NCBI GenBank assembly: GCA_963666895.2
Contig: CAXXNS010000016.1
Span: 372,001 to 436,000, forward strand
Origin: G963666895 sp963666895
GTDB taxonomy: Bacteria; Desulfobacterota; Desulfovibrionia; Desulfovibrionales; Desulfovibrionaceae
DNA: 64,000 bases
Reading direction: 5' to 3'
This document shows positions 1-8,211 of the stretch, piece by piece. The stretch's first letter is position 1; the number at the start of each line of letters is the position of its first letter. The notes under the pieces were generated by a model. The model was not told where the DNA came from. It saw nothing but the letters and a program-made list of their open reading frames with translations, and searched no databases. Both the position numbers and the translations under genes were made by a program.

Positions 1-2662
1 GTCCGGTGTTAGGATCAGCTACTGAAACATCCCACTTATCCGGTGTGAGTTCTGGAACCATGATATCCATGTAGTTGTTGTTCTGGTATACGATCTCAGC
101 CCGCTTGCCGCCTACGAAAGCAACGTAATCCTTGTAACCTTGCAGAGGCTGCATGTAATAACCTGTCAACCGGATCTGGGTTCCCTTGAAGTTGGCGTAT
201 GGACCTTCGGTTATTCCCGGTGAAGCGCCATAGCCTATAATAGGTTCCATGCTATTAATTACAGGTGTTCGCAATACCTTAAAGGAACTTTTACTACGAA
301 GTATTTTATTGGAAGCAGGAGTTTCAATAGTGATAAAAATTTCTTCTTCCTGAGCAACACTGCCCAGAATGCCCGCTGGAACTTTTACGATGACGCTTTC
401 CGTGTCGCCCGAAACCACTTCTGCTTTCTTGTCGCCAAACATAATCACATTTTCTTTTGGATTGATGGCAAAGTTCTTTCCTGACAAAGTAACTTCCGTA
501 TTTTCTCCACCAGATTCGGGTGAGAAAGCATAAAGGACAGGATCATAGGGGTCGCCCACCATAACCAGCATGGTCTCCAGCGGCGTTGGTCCGGGCGATA
601 TCTCCATATCAAGCGGATTGAGTAAATAGCCCATCAGTCCAGCCACACGCTCGGCGATTTTTCCAACGTTAGCTATCATGCTGAGTGATTTAAGTAAGAC
701 ACTGGCATTTTTTACTGCTGCAAGTAATGTGCCCTGAAGTTTTTGCTGTGCTTGAGATATCCCTTCATCAACCGCCGCTACAGCGATTCCTTTACCAATT
801 TCAATCAGAACATTAAACAGAATTTTAACGGCTTGTTCTTCGCTCATTTTGTTTAGCTGAGCGCCGCCTGACTGTTGAGTAAAAGAGGTGAATCCGTTTT
901 TGAAACCACTTTTAATCGCTTCTTGAGTGAAGCCGGCTTCATCTCCTCCAACCAGGCTCCATAAGTCGATTAGGGAAAGAGTAAGATTGACGATTGTTGC
1001 TGAACGGGCCATGCGGGGGCCATCCTCGATGGTATTGATAGCCCCATCATCCCAACCTTCGAAATCACGAATTGATCCGCTGAAAATACGGAGGATGTAA
1101 GCGCTTTGCTCGCGATCTTCAAGATAAAGCGTGTCATTCGATTTCATCCAATCAAACATCTCACCTAAAATAGAATCCACTCCTGTACGTAAGATATCGA
1201 TTTTCGCGGTCCATTGGTTGGCGGCTAACATAGTCGATTGGCAATATCCTGCGTGTTTCAGGCCATGTGATTGGATATGCGTAAAAGGAGTGTTCAATCC
1301 TTGAGGTAAAGCGTCCGGATGTAGGCGGTATAATGCGACGATCCAATCGAGCGGGCTGTAGCCATTATCCAGTTTCGGAGTGATCGAATTATCCTTTTCA
1401 GAATAGGTTGCATCGATAAACAGGCGGTCAACGCCATATATCTTAACTGTAGGATTTGCGTTATTTTCCGCTAGAGGAAAGACTGATTCTGCAGATGATC
1501 CGGTTCCCGAGATAGCCCGTCGGTTTGATTGAGAATTATTCCAGTCAGAAAAAGAACGAAGAGTTTTCGCTTGATTGGCGCCGCCGACATTTTTTACCAG
1601 AGCCTGGGGCATTGCTTTTAGTAAGGCGGTGATACAGGCGCTCCATACAGCGTTGACTTCGGGGTCTTCCAAGCCGTCTGCGCCTTGGCTGTAACGCACA
1701 TCCACTACATTAATCAATAACTTATACTCTGGCAGCGCGTCAAGTAGCGAAAAAACCATATCTATCGCGGCTTTGTCGCGGGTAAAGAAGAAGGGATGCA
1801 TCAGGATAAGAGATTTGGCGGTGCTTTCCGCATCTATGATAACCACATCGTTCGGATCATAATCCGTGAGAATGCACATGTAGGTATTATTGCCCGCACT
1901 ATTGGATGCGGCGCCTAGCACATTGACGCCATCATCACCGACCGGGATGTCAAATGATCCATCCGCTGAAACGGCGGCTTCACCATACCGGTTGACGATA
2001 ATGAAATCTGCAGGATTTAATCCATTACCTACCTGCAACTTGCCAGAAGTTTCTGTCGTGACAAAAAACTCGCCGCTGCTTTCTGCGTTGCCGCCTGGCG
2101 TACGCAACCGGATTGGCGCCGATTGCGCTCCTGCGGGCACTTCGGTCATGATGCGGGTTCCACTCATTTGTAAAATTGGCGCCTGCATCCCGCCGAAATA
2201 TACTACATTTTCATTTCCGAGCGCACTGACGAAATTTTTGCCTTCAAGGGTAACTCGCGTTCCTATGGAACCGCTGCGCGGGCTAAAATCGGTTATTGCG
2301 GGTTGAGATTGAGTGTAGTCGCCCGAAAGTTCTCCTGGGGGGATCAAGCCAACTTCTTTTTGCAGAATCTTATAAGCATCTTCACGGGTAAGTTTTCCAT
2401 CGCCCATTCGTCGGCCATCTAATCCTGGCAATGGATAGACATCCCCTCGCAGGATTTCCGATTCAGTGGCGGTTTCAAAGCCATCCACTACTCGCATAAT
2501 TTTCAGCGCATCACGGCCATCCACTACGCCGTCTTGCGTGATGTCGCCTGATATATTACTTTCCTGCGCTATGACTATATTAGTACTGCTGATTGCAAAA
2601 AAGCAGATTGCTATTATGAGTAGAAATCCGAATAATTGCCGATATGACGATGTGTTTCCCAT
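1..2662 (-). CDS. Secreted dockerin-like / IPT-TIG repeat protein (3' end outside window)
   Basis: An uninterrupted minus-strand reading frame of about 887 codons runs off the left edge. I chose the ATG at 2662 because a GGAG lies 9 nt upstream; the in-frame ATG at 2677 has no ribosome site. The protein begins MGNTSSYRQLFGFLL and has a signal peptide ending near IVIA/QES. Residues about 37-105 look like two dockerin-type calcium loops (GDITQDGVVDGRDA, then a second one with a long insertion ending DGKLTREDA). An IPT/TIG Ig-like domain follows (ITDFSPRSGSIGTRVTLEG), then about 350 residues I do not recognise, then a second TIG (LYAFSPESGGENTEVTLSG) and part of a third. By family this is an exported, probably cell-surface or extracellular protein; partner and substrate are unknown. 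Confidence 0.8.
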   Translation of the reverse strand, partial: MGNTSSYRQLFGFLLIIAICFFAISSTNIVIAQESNISGDITQDGVVDGRDALKIMRVVDGFETATESEILRGDVYPLPGLDGRRMGDGKLTREDAYKILQKEVGLIPPGELSGDYTQSQPAITDFSPRSGSIGTRVTLEGKNFVSALGNENVVYFGGMQAPILQMSGTRIMTEVPAGAQSAPIRLRTPGGNAESSGEFFVTTETSGKLQVGNGLNPADFIIVNRYGEAAVSADGSFDIPVGDDGVNVLGAASNSAGNNTYMCILTDYDPNDVVIIDAESTAKSLILMHPFFFTRDKAAIDMVFSLLDALPEYKLLINVVDVRYSQGADGLEDPEVNAVWSACITALLKAMPQALVKNVGGANQAKTLRSFSDWNNSQSNRRAISGTGSSAESVFPLAENNANPTVKIYGVDRLFIDATYSEKDNSITPKLDNGYSPLDWIVALYRLHPDALPQGLNTPFTHIQSHGLKHAGYCQSTMLAANQWTAKIDILRTGVDSILGEMFDWMKSNDTLYLEDREQSAYILRIFSGSIRDFEGWDDGAINTIEDGPRMARSATIVNLTLSLIDLWSLVGGDEAGFTQEAIKSGFKNGFTSFTQQSGGAQLNKMSEEQAVKILFNVLIEIGKGIAVAAVDEGISQAQQKLQGTLLAAVKNASVLLKSLSMIANVGKIAERVAGLMGYLLNPLDMEISPGPTPLETMLVMVGDPYDPVLYAFSPESGGENTEVTLSGKNFAINPKENVIMFGDKKAEVVSGDTESVIVKVPAGILGSVAQEEEIFITIETPASNKILRSKSSFKVLRTPVINSMEPIIGYGASPGITEGPYANFKGTQIRLTGYYMQPLQGYKDYVAFVGGKRAEIVYQNNNYMDIMVPELTPDKWDVSVADPNTG

Positions 2663-3141
2663 TATTTTAGTCTCCATGATTGACAAATAAAATATTTTTA
2701 AAATATCATTACCCGACACGTTAAATATATTAGCATAGTTTTAAGTTTATATATACCAAGAATTATTATCAGTCAAATGAACCACTGTGTAGCTGTCAAA
2801 TGTTTTGGCATCCGGATATACTTATCCTCTTTTTTATTTACAAAGGGAATGTGGAATATGCGCTCAAAAGTCCACGCTACTTCTTTAAGTAGAAAAGCCG
2901 TAGTATTGGTTTATTTAAAATGGAATCTTTTTAACAGTCATGGTAGGAGGTGAGCGCTTTTCTCATTTACGATTGAGACGGCATGACGTGGAAGCCATCG
3001 AGAAATCGTTCAGGCGATACATCCTCTAGACAAAACGCCCTTTCACTTAGGATTAACGACATTCCCATGTCTAATGCAACATTTGGGTTTATAGCCAAGA
3101 TTCCTTTATAAAAAACACAGTACCTTGTGCATTTGCCAAAA
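2663..3141. other. Intergenic stretch with a possible gene remnant
   Basis: This AT-rich gap lies between the secreted dockerin/TIG gene and the insertion sequence. The only protein-like stretch I see is a 29-codon plus-strand frame at 2940-3029, containing RLRRHDVEAIEKSFRRYI. It has a plausible amino-acid composition and vaguely resembles the start of a small nucleotidyltransferase. It stops well before the insertion sequence, and I treat it only as a possible remnant. Confidence 0.25.
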
Positions 3142-3142
3142 T

Positions 3143-4924
3143 TCAGACCTCCTGATCTGGTGGAATTTCATCCGATACCAGTTTGTAGATTAGTCGCAAT
3201 TCCGTGCCGGGGTAGATGGTTTCTGTGGCGTTGAGATTCGCTGCTAAGTTGCGGGCGGCTTGATCCGATAGGTGGTTGGTCAAATGGTGCAACTGCACCG
3301 TTAAGGTTTTGTTTTCCTCATCCGGAATGAGATCCGCTTCCGTCGCAAATATTTCCCGAATCAATGAGCGGGCATCGTCGCTTCGGGCCAATTTTGTTCG
3401 CACAATCATCGCCATGGCCGTCTCCGCCCGATAGGCGATCATTTTAATCGCATCGAGAAATTGTTTGCGCGTCGGAGCGAGTTGCAAAAACCGTTCCGGC
3501 TCCGGCAGTTGATTAAGCGGCAAGTGCTTGTCAACCGTTTTACGTTCCTCCTTCATCCCGGCCAGTTCATGCTCCAACTGCTCGATATCTTCTTTGATTT
3601 CCCCCTTTTTTTGTTCAAAGGATAAGATATCTTTCTCCTCCACCTGGGATTCCGTCAGCGCCAAAGTTCCAAACTCCGCCTTCTTTCTTCCCAATCGTCC
3701 CGCTTGTTTTTTTATCCGGCCTTCCAAAGAACGATAGGCGGGATTGACCACTTTCACGGTATCATCCGGCTTGACGAGATCGTAGTCGATAAGCCGATCA
3801 ATTCCATAGTGTTGCATCATATAACGGAAAAAGTTTTCCTGTGACCATCGCGAGAACATATGCGCCGCAATACGGGTGAAATCAGAGGCGTAATCCGTAC
3901 TGATCACCGAGGTTTGGTGACCGCTTTCTGTGAGTTTCCGGATTTCCCTCACCCACAAAACCCGGCCCAGGAACACCCCTCGTTCAGCCAATTTCATGCG
4001 GGATGAATGGCCGCCGGGCATCTCCACATTGACCTCGGTGAATTCCGCTTCCGGCCAATCTTCTTTGGGATACTTGTTGTAGGTTTGGCAGGCGATGCGG
4101 AGCGTCCGCATCTCCGCGAAGAAGGTTGGGCTGTATCCCTCACGGTCAAAGATCATGACAAACCGATGGCAATAAGGATTCGCTTCGAGTTGTTGCGGGC
4201 TGGGCTGGTTGGAAACATCCTGCAGCAGTTGCGGCGCGATCTCGCGTTTCAACATATCCAGCAATCCCGCGGTGAACGGCGTGCTCACCACGAAGAACGG
4301 ATCGCCCTGCTGATCGTTTACCCAATAGTCGGTCGTGCCCCGCATGCACAAGCGGTCGCGCGCCACGTACCGTTTGGGGAGCGGGGTTTGCGAGCCGTGA
4401 TAGACGCGTACGTGTCCATCGATATACAGAACTCCCGCCGCCTCTGGATTGTTATCCATCCAATGCCGTGACAAGATGCGGCTCCATTGCGCGACCGATT
4501 CGGGCGCCGCCAGGATTTTGATCTTTTCCCGCAAGGTCCGCACTTCGGGGATTCGATCCAATCCCAGCCATTTGCCCCCTTCTCCCGCCGGAAAATAGCG
4601 CAACTGTTCGTTGGTCTTGATCCGGATCAAGGCCATGAAAGCTAACAGCAGGAAAATATGAATGCAGGAATAATAACCTTTGGGCAGGGAGAACAAGGCT
4701 TCTGTTTTGGTCAACAATCCATTGGCCGATAACGCCGGCAGCGCCCAAAGCACGCCGCCATTGCAGACGTCCAGCGAGGTCTCGAAACGGGTGGGCGCTT
4801 CGCTGAGTTGCCCCGTCGCCGCGCAGACCCGCTCCACGACCCGCGTACATCCCATCCCCATGGGAGCGGCATGATCCGCCGCGCTGCGCTGGCTTTTGTT
4901 GCTGCCGTTCAGGTCTTTTTTTTT
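3143..4924 (-). CDS. Transposase, catalytic part (ORFB, made by frameshift)
   Basis: This is the catalytic half of the element's transposase, about 590 residues, read in the -1 frame relative to ORFA. Residues consistent with a DDE (RNase H-fold) nuclease are visible: D in VLYIDGHVRVY, D in FVMIFDREGYSP, and E in RWSQENFFRYMMQHYGID. A long charged coiled coil follows (EEKDILSFEQKKGEIKEDIE), then an alpha-helical C-terminus. The frame stays open upstream of 4924, but that part only mirrors ORFA. I therefore start ORFB at the A9 slippery tract (4916-4924), where ribosomes or RNA polymerase could slip from ORFA. The fused product would be about 740 residues. Catalytic residues are assigned by eye. 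Confidence 0.75.
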   Translation of the reverse strand, partial: KKKDLNGSNKSQRSAADHAAPMGMGCTRVVERVCAATGQLSEAPTRFETSLDVCNGGVLWALPALSANGLLTKTEALFSLPKGYYSCIHIFLLLAFMALIRIKTNEQLRYFPAGEGGKWLGLDRIPEVRTLREKIKILAAPESVAQWSRILSRHWMDNNPEAAGVLYIDGHVRVYHGSQTPLPKRYVARDRLCMRGTTDYWVNDQQGDPFFVVSTPFTAGLLDMLKREIAPQLLQDVSNQPSPQQLEANPYCHRFVMIFDREGYSPTFFAEMRTLRIACQTYNKYPKEDWPEAEFTEVNVEMPGGHSSRMKLAERGVFLGRVLWVREIRKLTESGHQTSVISTDYASDFTRIAAHMFSRWSQENFFRYMMQHYGIDRLIDYDLVKPDDTVKVVNPAYRSLEGRIKKQAGRLGRKKAEFGTLALTESQVEEKDILSFEQKKGEIKEDIEQLEHELAGMKEERKTVDKHLPLNQLPEPERFLQLAPTRKQFLDAIKMIAYRAETAMAMIVRTKLARSDDARSLIREIFATEADLIPDEENKTLTVQLHHLTNHLSDQAARNLAANLNATETIYPGTELRLIYKLVSDEIPPDQEV

Positions 4925-5373
4925 ACCGGTTCGGTCAAGCGGCCTGCGCAGATCGCCTTCGACAAGGTATTCGATTTTAGATTCATTTGCTTCGCTGCTT
5001 CGGAACGGCTCACGCCCTGCGATAAGAGGTCTTGGGTTTTTTGCAACACCTCCGGCGTCAGGACATGTTCGCTGCGTCGGCGCGGAGTTTTGAAGAATGC
5101 TTCCGGGCCTTCCTCGCGGTATTTCTTGACCCATCGCTTCATACTGATGGCGCTGATGCCAAAGGCTCTAACGATGTCAACTTGGCGGCAGACTCCACTG
5201 ACCGCCAACTGGCTGGTGAACATGCGGAAACTTTTCAGGTCGGTTTCCCCATGACTGAAAACCGGTAATCCGGCATGAAAGTAGTACACCGATCCATCTT
5301 TTTTTTGATAGGAAATCAACTCGGATATGAATCCTTCGCCTGATGCGAATAGAGGTAATAAGGTCTGCGGCAT
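4909..5373 (-). CDS. Transposase N-terminal helix-turn-helix part (ORFA)
   Basis: A 154-residue protein begins MPQTLLPLFASGEGFISELI. It contains two helix-turn-helix-like segments: DIVRAFGISAISMKRWVKKY at about residues 68-87, and SRSEAAKQMNLKSNTLSKAI near the C-terminus. These are the expected DNA-end-binding part of a transposase. The frame ends VKKKT-stop immediately after an A9 run. Slipping back one base there joins it to the catalytic frame through KKKDLNG. Split orfA/orfB transposases with a -1 shift on an A-rich slippery sequence are well known in insertion sequences. Whether the shift is ribosomal or transcriptional cannot be told from sequence. Confidence 0.75.
   Translation of the reverse strand: MPQTLLPLFASGEGFISELISYQKKDGSVYYFHAGLPVFSHGETDLKSFRMFTSQLAVSGVCRQVDIVRAFGISAISMKRWVKKYREEGPEAFFKTPRRRSEHVLTPEVLQKTQDLLSQGVSRSEAAKQMNLKSNTLSKAICAGRLTEPVKKKT
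4916..4924 (-). promoter_or_regulatory. A9 slippery tract for -1 frameshift in the transposase
   Basis: On the minus strand the message reads GGTAAAAAAAAAGACC. ORFA reads GTA AAA AAA AAG ACC TGA, and the catalytic frame reads GGT AAA AAA AAA GAC. A nine-A run is a classic site for ribosomal -1 frameshifting or transcriptional slippage. The ORFA stop codon follows two codons later. Confidence 0.65.
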
Positions 5374-5576
5374 TTTTTTAACTCCCTCATACTCTGCAGG
5401 ATTGGCCTTCCCTCCAGTATCCTAACAAAATCCCGCGAGAACCGCAAACCACGGGTGAGCTCAGGAGGTCTGAAATTCAATATCGCACACTACGCTTTGT
5501 TACTCTGTTTTTCGGTTTGAGATGCGTTCGTATTGCTTGCGCAGGATTTTTGATGTTGAGGATATTTTTACATAAA

Positions 5577-5637
5577 TCAAGTAAAATCAGAGTACGCTGG
5601 ACAGGATTCGAACCTGCAACCTCCTGATCCGTAGCCA
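5577..5637 (-). repeat. Truncated tRNA-Arg 3' half, direct repeat of 11566-11626 (att-like)
   Basis: These 61 bp match 11566-11626 at 58 positions and lie in the same orientation. They comprise the tRNA-Arg(ACG) sequence from the anticodon loop to the 3' end plus 16 bp of downstream flank. The 5' half of the tRNA (acceptor 5' strand and D arm) is missing, so this is not a functional tRNA. A copy of a tRNA 3' half at the far end of a segment that begins at the intact tRNA is the usual footprint of site-specific integration. A tandem duplication is the alternative. Confidence 0.75.
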
Positions 5638-6523
5638 AGATCATAGTAAAAAACAGAAGTAAGTATCAGTAAGTAAAAGTATAAATATTTCAGTATAATA
5701 TAAAGAATATACCATGCTTCCGTCTCACTGAATTTCTCCTTTTTTACCTATATTTACCGATGTTTCCTCCAATTTATGGCATAATTATGACAAAATTTAT
5801 TTCATTTGATTTTCATCTATGATGAGTTTATTTAGCCACTGTATAAAGTGGAATCGGGCAACTCGTGAAGGTATCTGCGTGATAATCAGGAATCACCAAT
5901 CTCAAAAACAAAGACTACCACTTATAGATGCTTAATAAAGCCGAGTCCAATCCATTGTTCAGTTCTTTAAACACGTTCTTTGCCTCCGCTTGATCTCAAT
6001 ATTGCTGCGCCTGGGACATAATCTTACACAATGGTAATGCAACCAACATCGCGTACCCGTATTTATTTACAGAAGGAAATGTTTCCATAAAAGCAAATTC
6101 CGGTTGATTTTTATCTTTCATTTCTTTGAGCAACATTTCAGCTTTACCCGGCGTTGCACCAATAGAACCGTAAGAATAATCCTTCAATCAAGCCGAGACA
6201 GATGAACGGTGATGCGCCGTGGCTTCCAGACTATACTTCAACACCCAACATCAAGCGCAAGTTAGATATCATATAAGTATGATAAACATGCTAGAGCCGA
6301 CCTATCTTATAAAGACCATAAATATCCCTATACAGTCATATCGCATTTGAATATTGTGTGAAACATACAAAATTTAATACAGTTCTCTGCTTTTAGTATT
6401 TTTTTGATTGAATTTTTGTGAATGAGATGGGATACGTTGACATCGTAACGTGTTCGAATTAAATGGAGACAGTATTATATTGCTGAATTAGATTATCGTA
6501 ACAGATAATTATGAGAGGTCTTC
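5638..6523. other. AT-rich gap with a decayed ORF and no intact gene
   Basis: Nearly 900 bp separate the tRNA fragment from the first beta-propeller gene. Apart from the interrupted minus-strand frame at 5915-6187, I see no gene, no RNA gene and no clear repeat. The last 200 bp are AT-rich and should contain the promoter of the gene starting at 6524. Confidence 0.4.
5915..6187 (-). pseudogene. Remnant of an unrecognised gene, interrupted by TGA
   Basis: Read on the minus strand, a protein-like frame starts near KDYSYGSIGATPGKAEMLL. It is interrupted by TGA after IMSQAQQY and continues in the same frame as DQAEAKNVFKELNNGLDSAL to a TAG at 5915-5917. Both pieces have normal, charged, helix-friendly composition, which suggests one former gene with a nonsense mutation. 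A further in-frame stop lies just before the first residue. I do not recognise the family. It sits inside the segment flanked by the tRNA-Arg repeats, consistent with decay of accessory DNA. Confidence 0.35.
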
Positions 6524-7993
6524 ATGAAACATCGTAAATTCTATGCAGTCGTCATCAATCGTTCATTTATCCGTCGCGCCTGCGCAAATCTAATGCCACT
6601 TACGCTCGCGCTGATTTTTTGTTCTTTCGGCCAAACTGATGATTGGCCTACATATCAAAGCGACAACCAACGATCATGCGTCACCTCTGAACAACTATCG
6701 CTGCCCCTGAGTTCTCCGTGGATTCTGGCGCCCAGGCAAGCGCCTCATGCGGCTTGGAGCGCATCTCCAGCCAAACGCGACCTCTGGCATGGATTCGAAA
6801 ACCTGAAACCCAGGGTTCTGTTTGATCAAACGAACTATGTCTCGGTTGTTGGCGATTCGCTCTATTTCGGCTCCTCATCGGACGACATGATCTGTTGCAG
6901 ATCTACCCAAACAGGCGAAGAACGATGGGTTTTCTTCACAGACGGGCCGGTTCGAATGGCGCCAACAATTTACAATCAAAAAGTCTATTTTGGTTCTGAC
7001 GATGGCTGGGTTTATTGCCTGAATGCAAAAGATGGAAAATTAATTTGGAACTATAAACCTTTCCCTGAAGACAAACGAATCCTCGGGAATGGACGAATGA
7101 TATCGGTTTGGCCGATTCGCACGTCGGTATTGGTTCAGGATGGAACGGTTTATTTCGGCGCAGGGATTCTTCCCCTCGAAGGCGTTGCGTTCTGCGCACT
7201 GAATGCGGATGATGGAAGCGTTATCTGGAAGAAAAACATATCCATATCCCCACAAGGATACCTTTTGAGCATGTTGGACCGCATCATTGTTCCCACGGGC
7301 AGAACAAATCCATATCTTTTCGATGCGAAAACAGGAAAGATGCTGGGATCATTGAGTTCCGGGCGTTCGGGGGGAACTTACGCGATAATCATAGGTGACA
7401 AAATCGTTTCAGGGCCGGGATACAAAGAAGACGGTTCAGATTGGCTTTACACCTACGATCCTCAATCAAATGCCCGTATTGCTTCTGTTCAAGGCAATCA
7501 TCTAGTGGTTACGGCAACTGTCTCCTATGTTCACACGGATGACAAACTTAGCGCGCTGGATCGCCCGTCTTACTATGCCGCTTTAGTTCAAGAGAACAAT
7601 TTACTCAACCGCCAAAGCGAGATAATTGCGAAAATCAGAAAACTTGACGCCAAAACCAGATCACAAGAGATCAATAAACTTTCCAGCGAAATTGCGTCTG
7701 TGAAAACAAGCCTGGATGAAGCAATTGAAGCCAAGAATGCTGCGTTAACATGGTCGGTTTCCTGCAAGCATCCTTATTCTTTGGTGGTGGCGGGAAATCT
7801 GATTTTCGCTGGAGGAGATGATGAAGTCGCCGCTTACGACGCCAGCAATGGCGAGCTTCTTTGGACGGGAAGCGTGATGGGTAAAGCCTATGGACTGGCC
7901 ATTGCGAATGGAAGCCTATATGTAAGCACAGACCGTGGAGCAATTCATCGTTTCACCAACAACACAGATGTCACAAAATGGCAATATTATTAA
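6524..7993 (+). CDS. Secreted PQQ-type beta-propeller repeat protein
   Basis: A 489-residue protein starts at an ATG preceded by GAGAGG. Its long N-terminal signal sequence (hydrophobic core LMPLTLALIFCSFG) is followed by DDWPTYQSDNQRS, the W-P-x-x-x-x-D/N opening typical of exported PQQ-like propellers. Several PQQ-type blades are visible: GDSLYFGSSSDDMICCRS, NQKVYFGSDDGWVYCLNAKD, DGTVYFGAGI and GELLWTGSV. A predicted coiled coil of about 50 residues (NRQSEIIAKIRKLDAKTRS) interrupts the propeller before the last blades. Such proteins usually act as periplasmic or surface binding scaffolds; a dehydrogenase role is unlikely because no quinoprotein catalytic motif is seen. It pairs with the larger propeller gene downstream. 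Confidence 0.75.
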   Translation: MKHRKFYAVVINRSFIRRACANLMPLTLALIFCSFGQTDDWPTYQSDNQRSCVTSEQLSLPLSSPWILAPRQAPHAAWSASPAKRDLWHGFENLKPRVLFDQTNYVSVVGDSLYFGSSSDDMICCRSTQTGEERWVFFTDGPVRMAPTIYNQKVYFGSDDGWVYCLNAKDGKLIWNYKPFPEDKRILGNGRMISVWPIRTSVLVQDGTVYFGAGILPLEGVAFCALNADDGSVIWKKNISISPQGYLLSMLDRIIVPTGRTNPYLFDAKTGKMLGSLSSGRSGGTYAIIIGDKIVSGPGYKEDGSDWLYTYDPQSNARIASVQGNHLVVTATVSYVHTDDKLSALDRPSYYAALVQENNLLNRQSEIIAKIRKLDAKTRSQEINKLSSEIASVKTSLDEAIEAKNAALTWSVSCKHPYSLVVAGNLIFAGGDDEVAAYDASNGELLWTGSVMGKAYGLAIANGSLYVSTDRGAIHRFTNNTDVTKWQYY

Positions 7994-8052
7994 TGCCAAT
8001 AATTAGGCTAGTAGGAAGACCAGTTTCTTTTGTCAGGTGGTGTTCTGTAATG

Positions 8053-8088
8053 CCCCCTCACCCTGGCCCTCTCCCACCGGGAGAGGGG
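8053..8088. repeat. Dispersed palindromic repeat, copy 1 (CTCTCCC...GGGAGAG type)
   Basis: CCCTCACCCTGGCCCTCTCCC is followed by ACC and GGGAGAGGGG, a short stem-loop between the two propeller genes. Related copies occur at 15507, 16284 and 58964. Closely similar GC-rich repeats are widespread in many bacterial genomes. Confidence 0.7.
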
Positions 8089-8211
8089 ACGAGTTTGTCA
8101 GATACAATGAGTTGGTCGGAGTACTGGAGCAATTCTCAAAACAAAGTGCGTCAATTGGTTAGTTAACCACTCGAAATGCTTTGTCATGAAAGAAATCAAG
8201 GTGTAATTTAA

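Larger units (their letters stand above)
3142..5474 (-). mobile_element. Complete insertion sequence with 14-bp terminal inverted repeats
   Basis: The sequence TTCAGACCTCCTGA at 3142-3155 is repeated perfectly in inverted orientation at 5461-5474. The two copies bracket a 2.3-kb unit that contains only a two-frame transposase. The transposase stop codon (3143-3145) lies inside the left terminal repeat, so gene and element end coincide. The flanking bases (AAAA on the left, ATTCAA on the right) show no clear target duplication. The ends and reading frames look intact, so the copy may be recent or still active. I could not assign an IS family with confidence. Confidence 0.85.

Noticed and set aside
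4007..5254. Several plus-strand frames across the insertion sequence
   Set aside because: The catalytic motifs and helix-turn-helix are on the minus strand; these frames are by-products of GC-rich codons.
5577..5637. A second tRNA-Arg gene
   Set aside because: The acceptor 5' strand and D arm are missing, and the sequence diverges right after the anticodon loop.
6524..7993. Quinoprotein alcohol dehydrogenase
   Set aside because: Only propeller blades are seen; the PQQ-contacting disulphide and catalytic Asp motifs are not evident.
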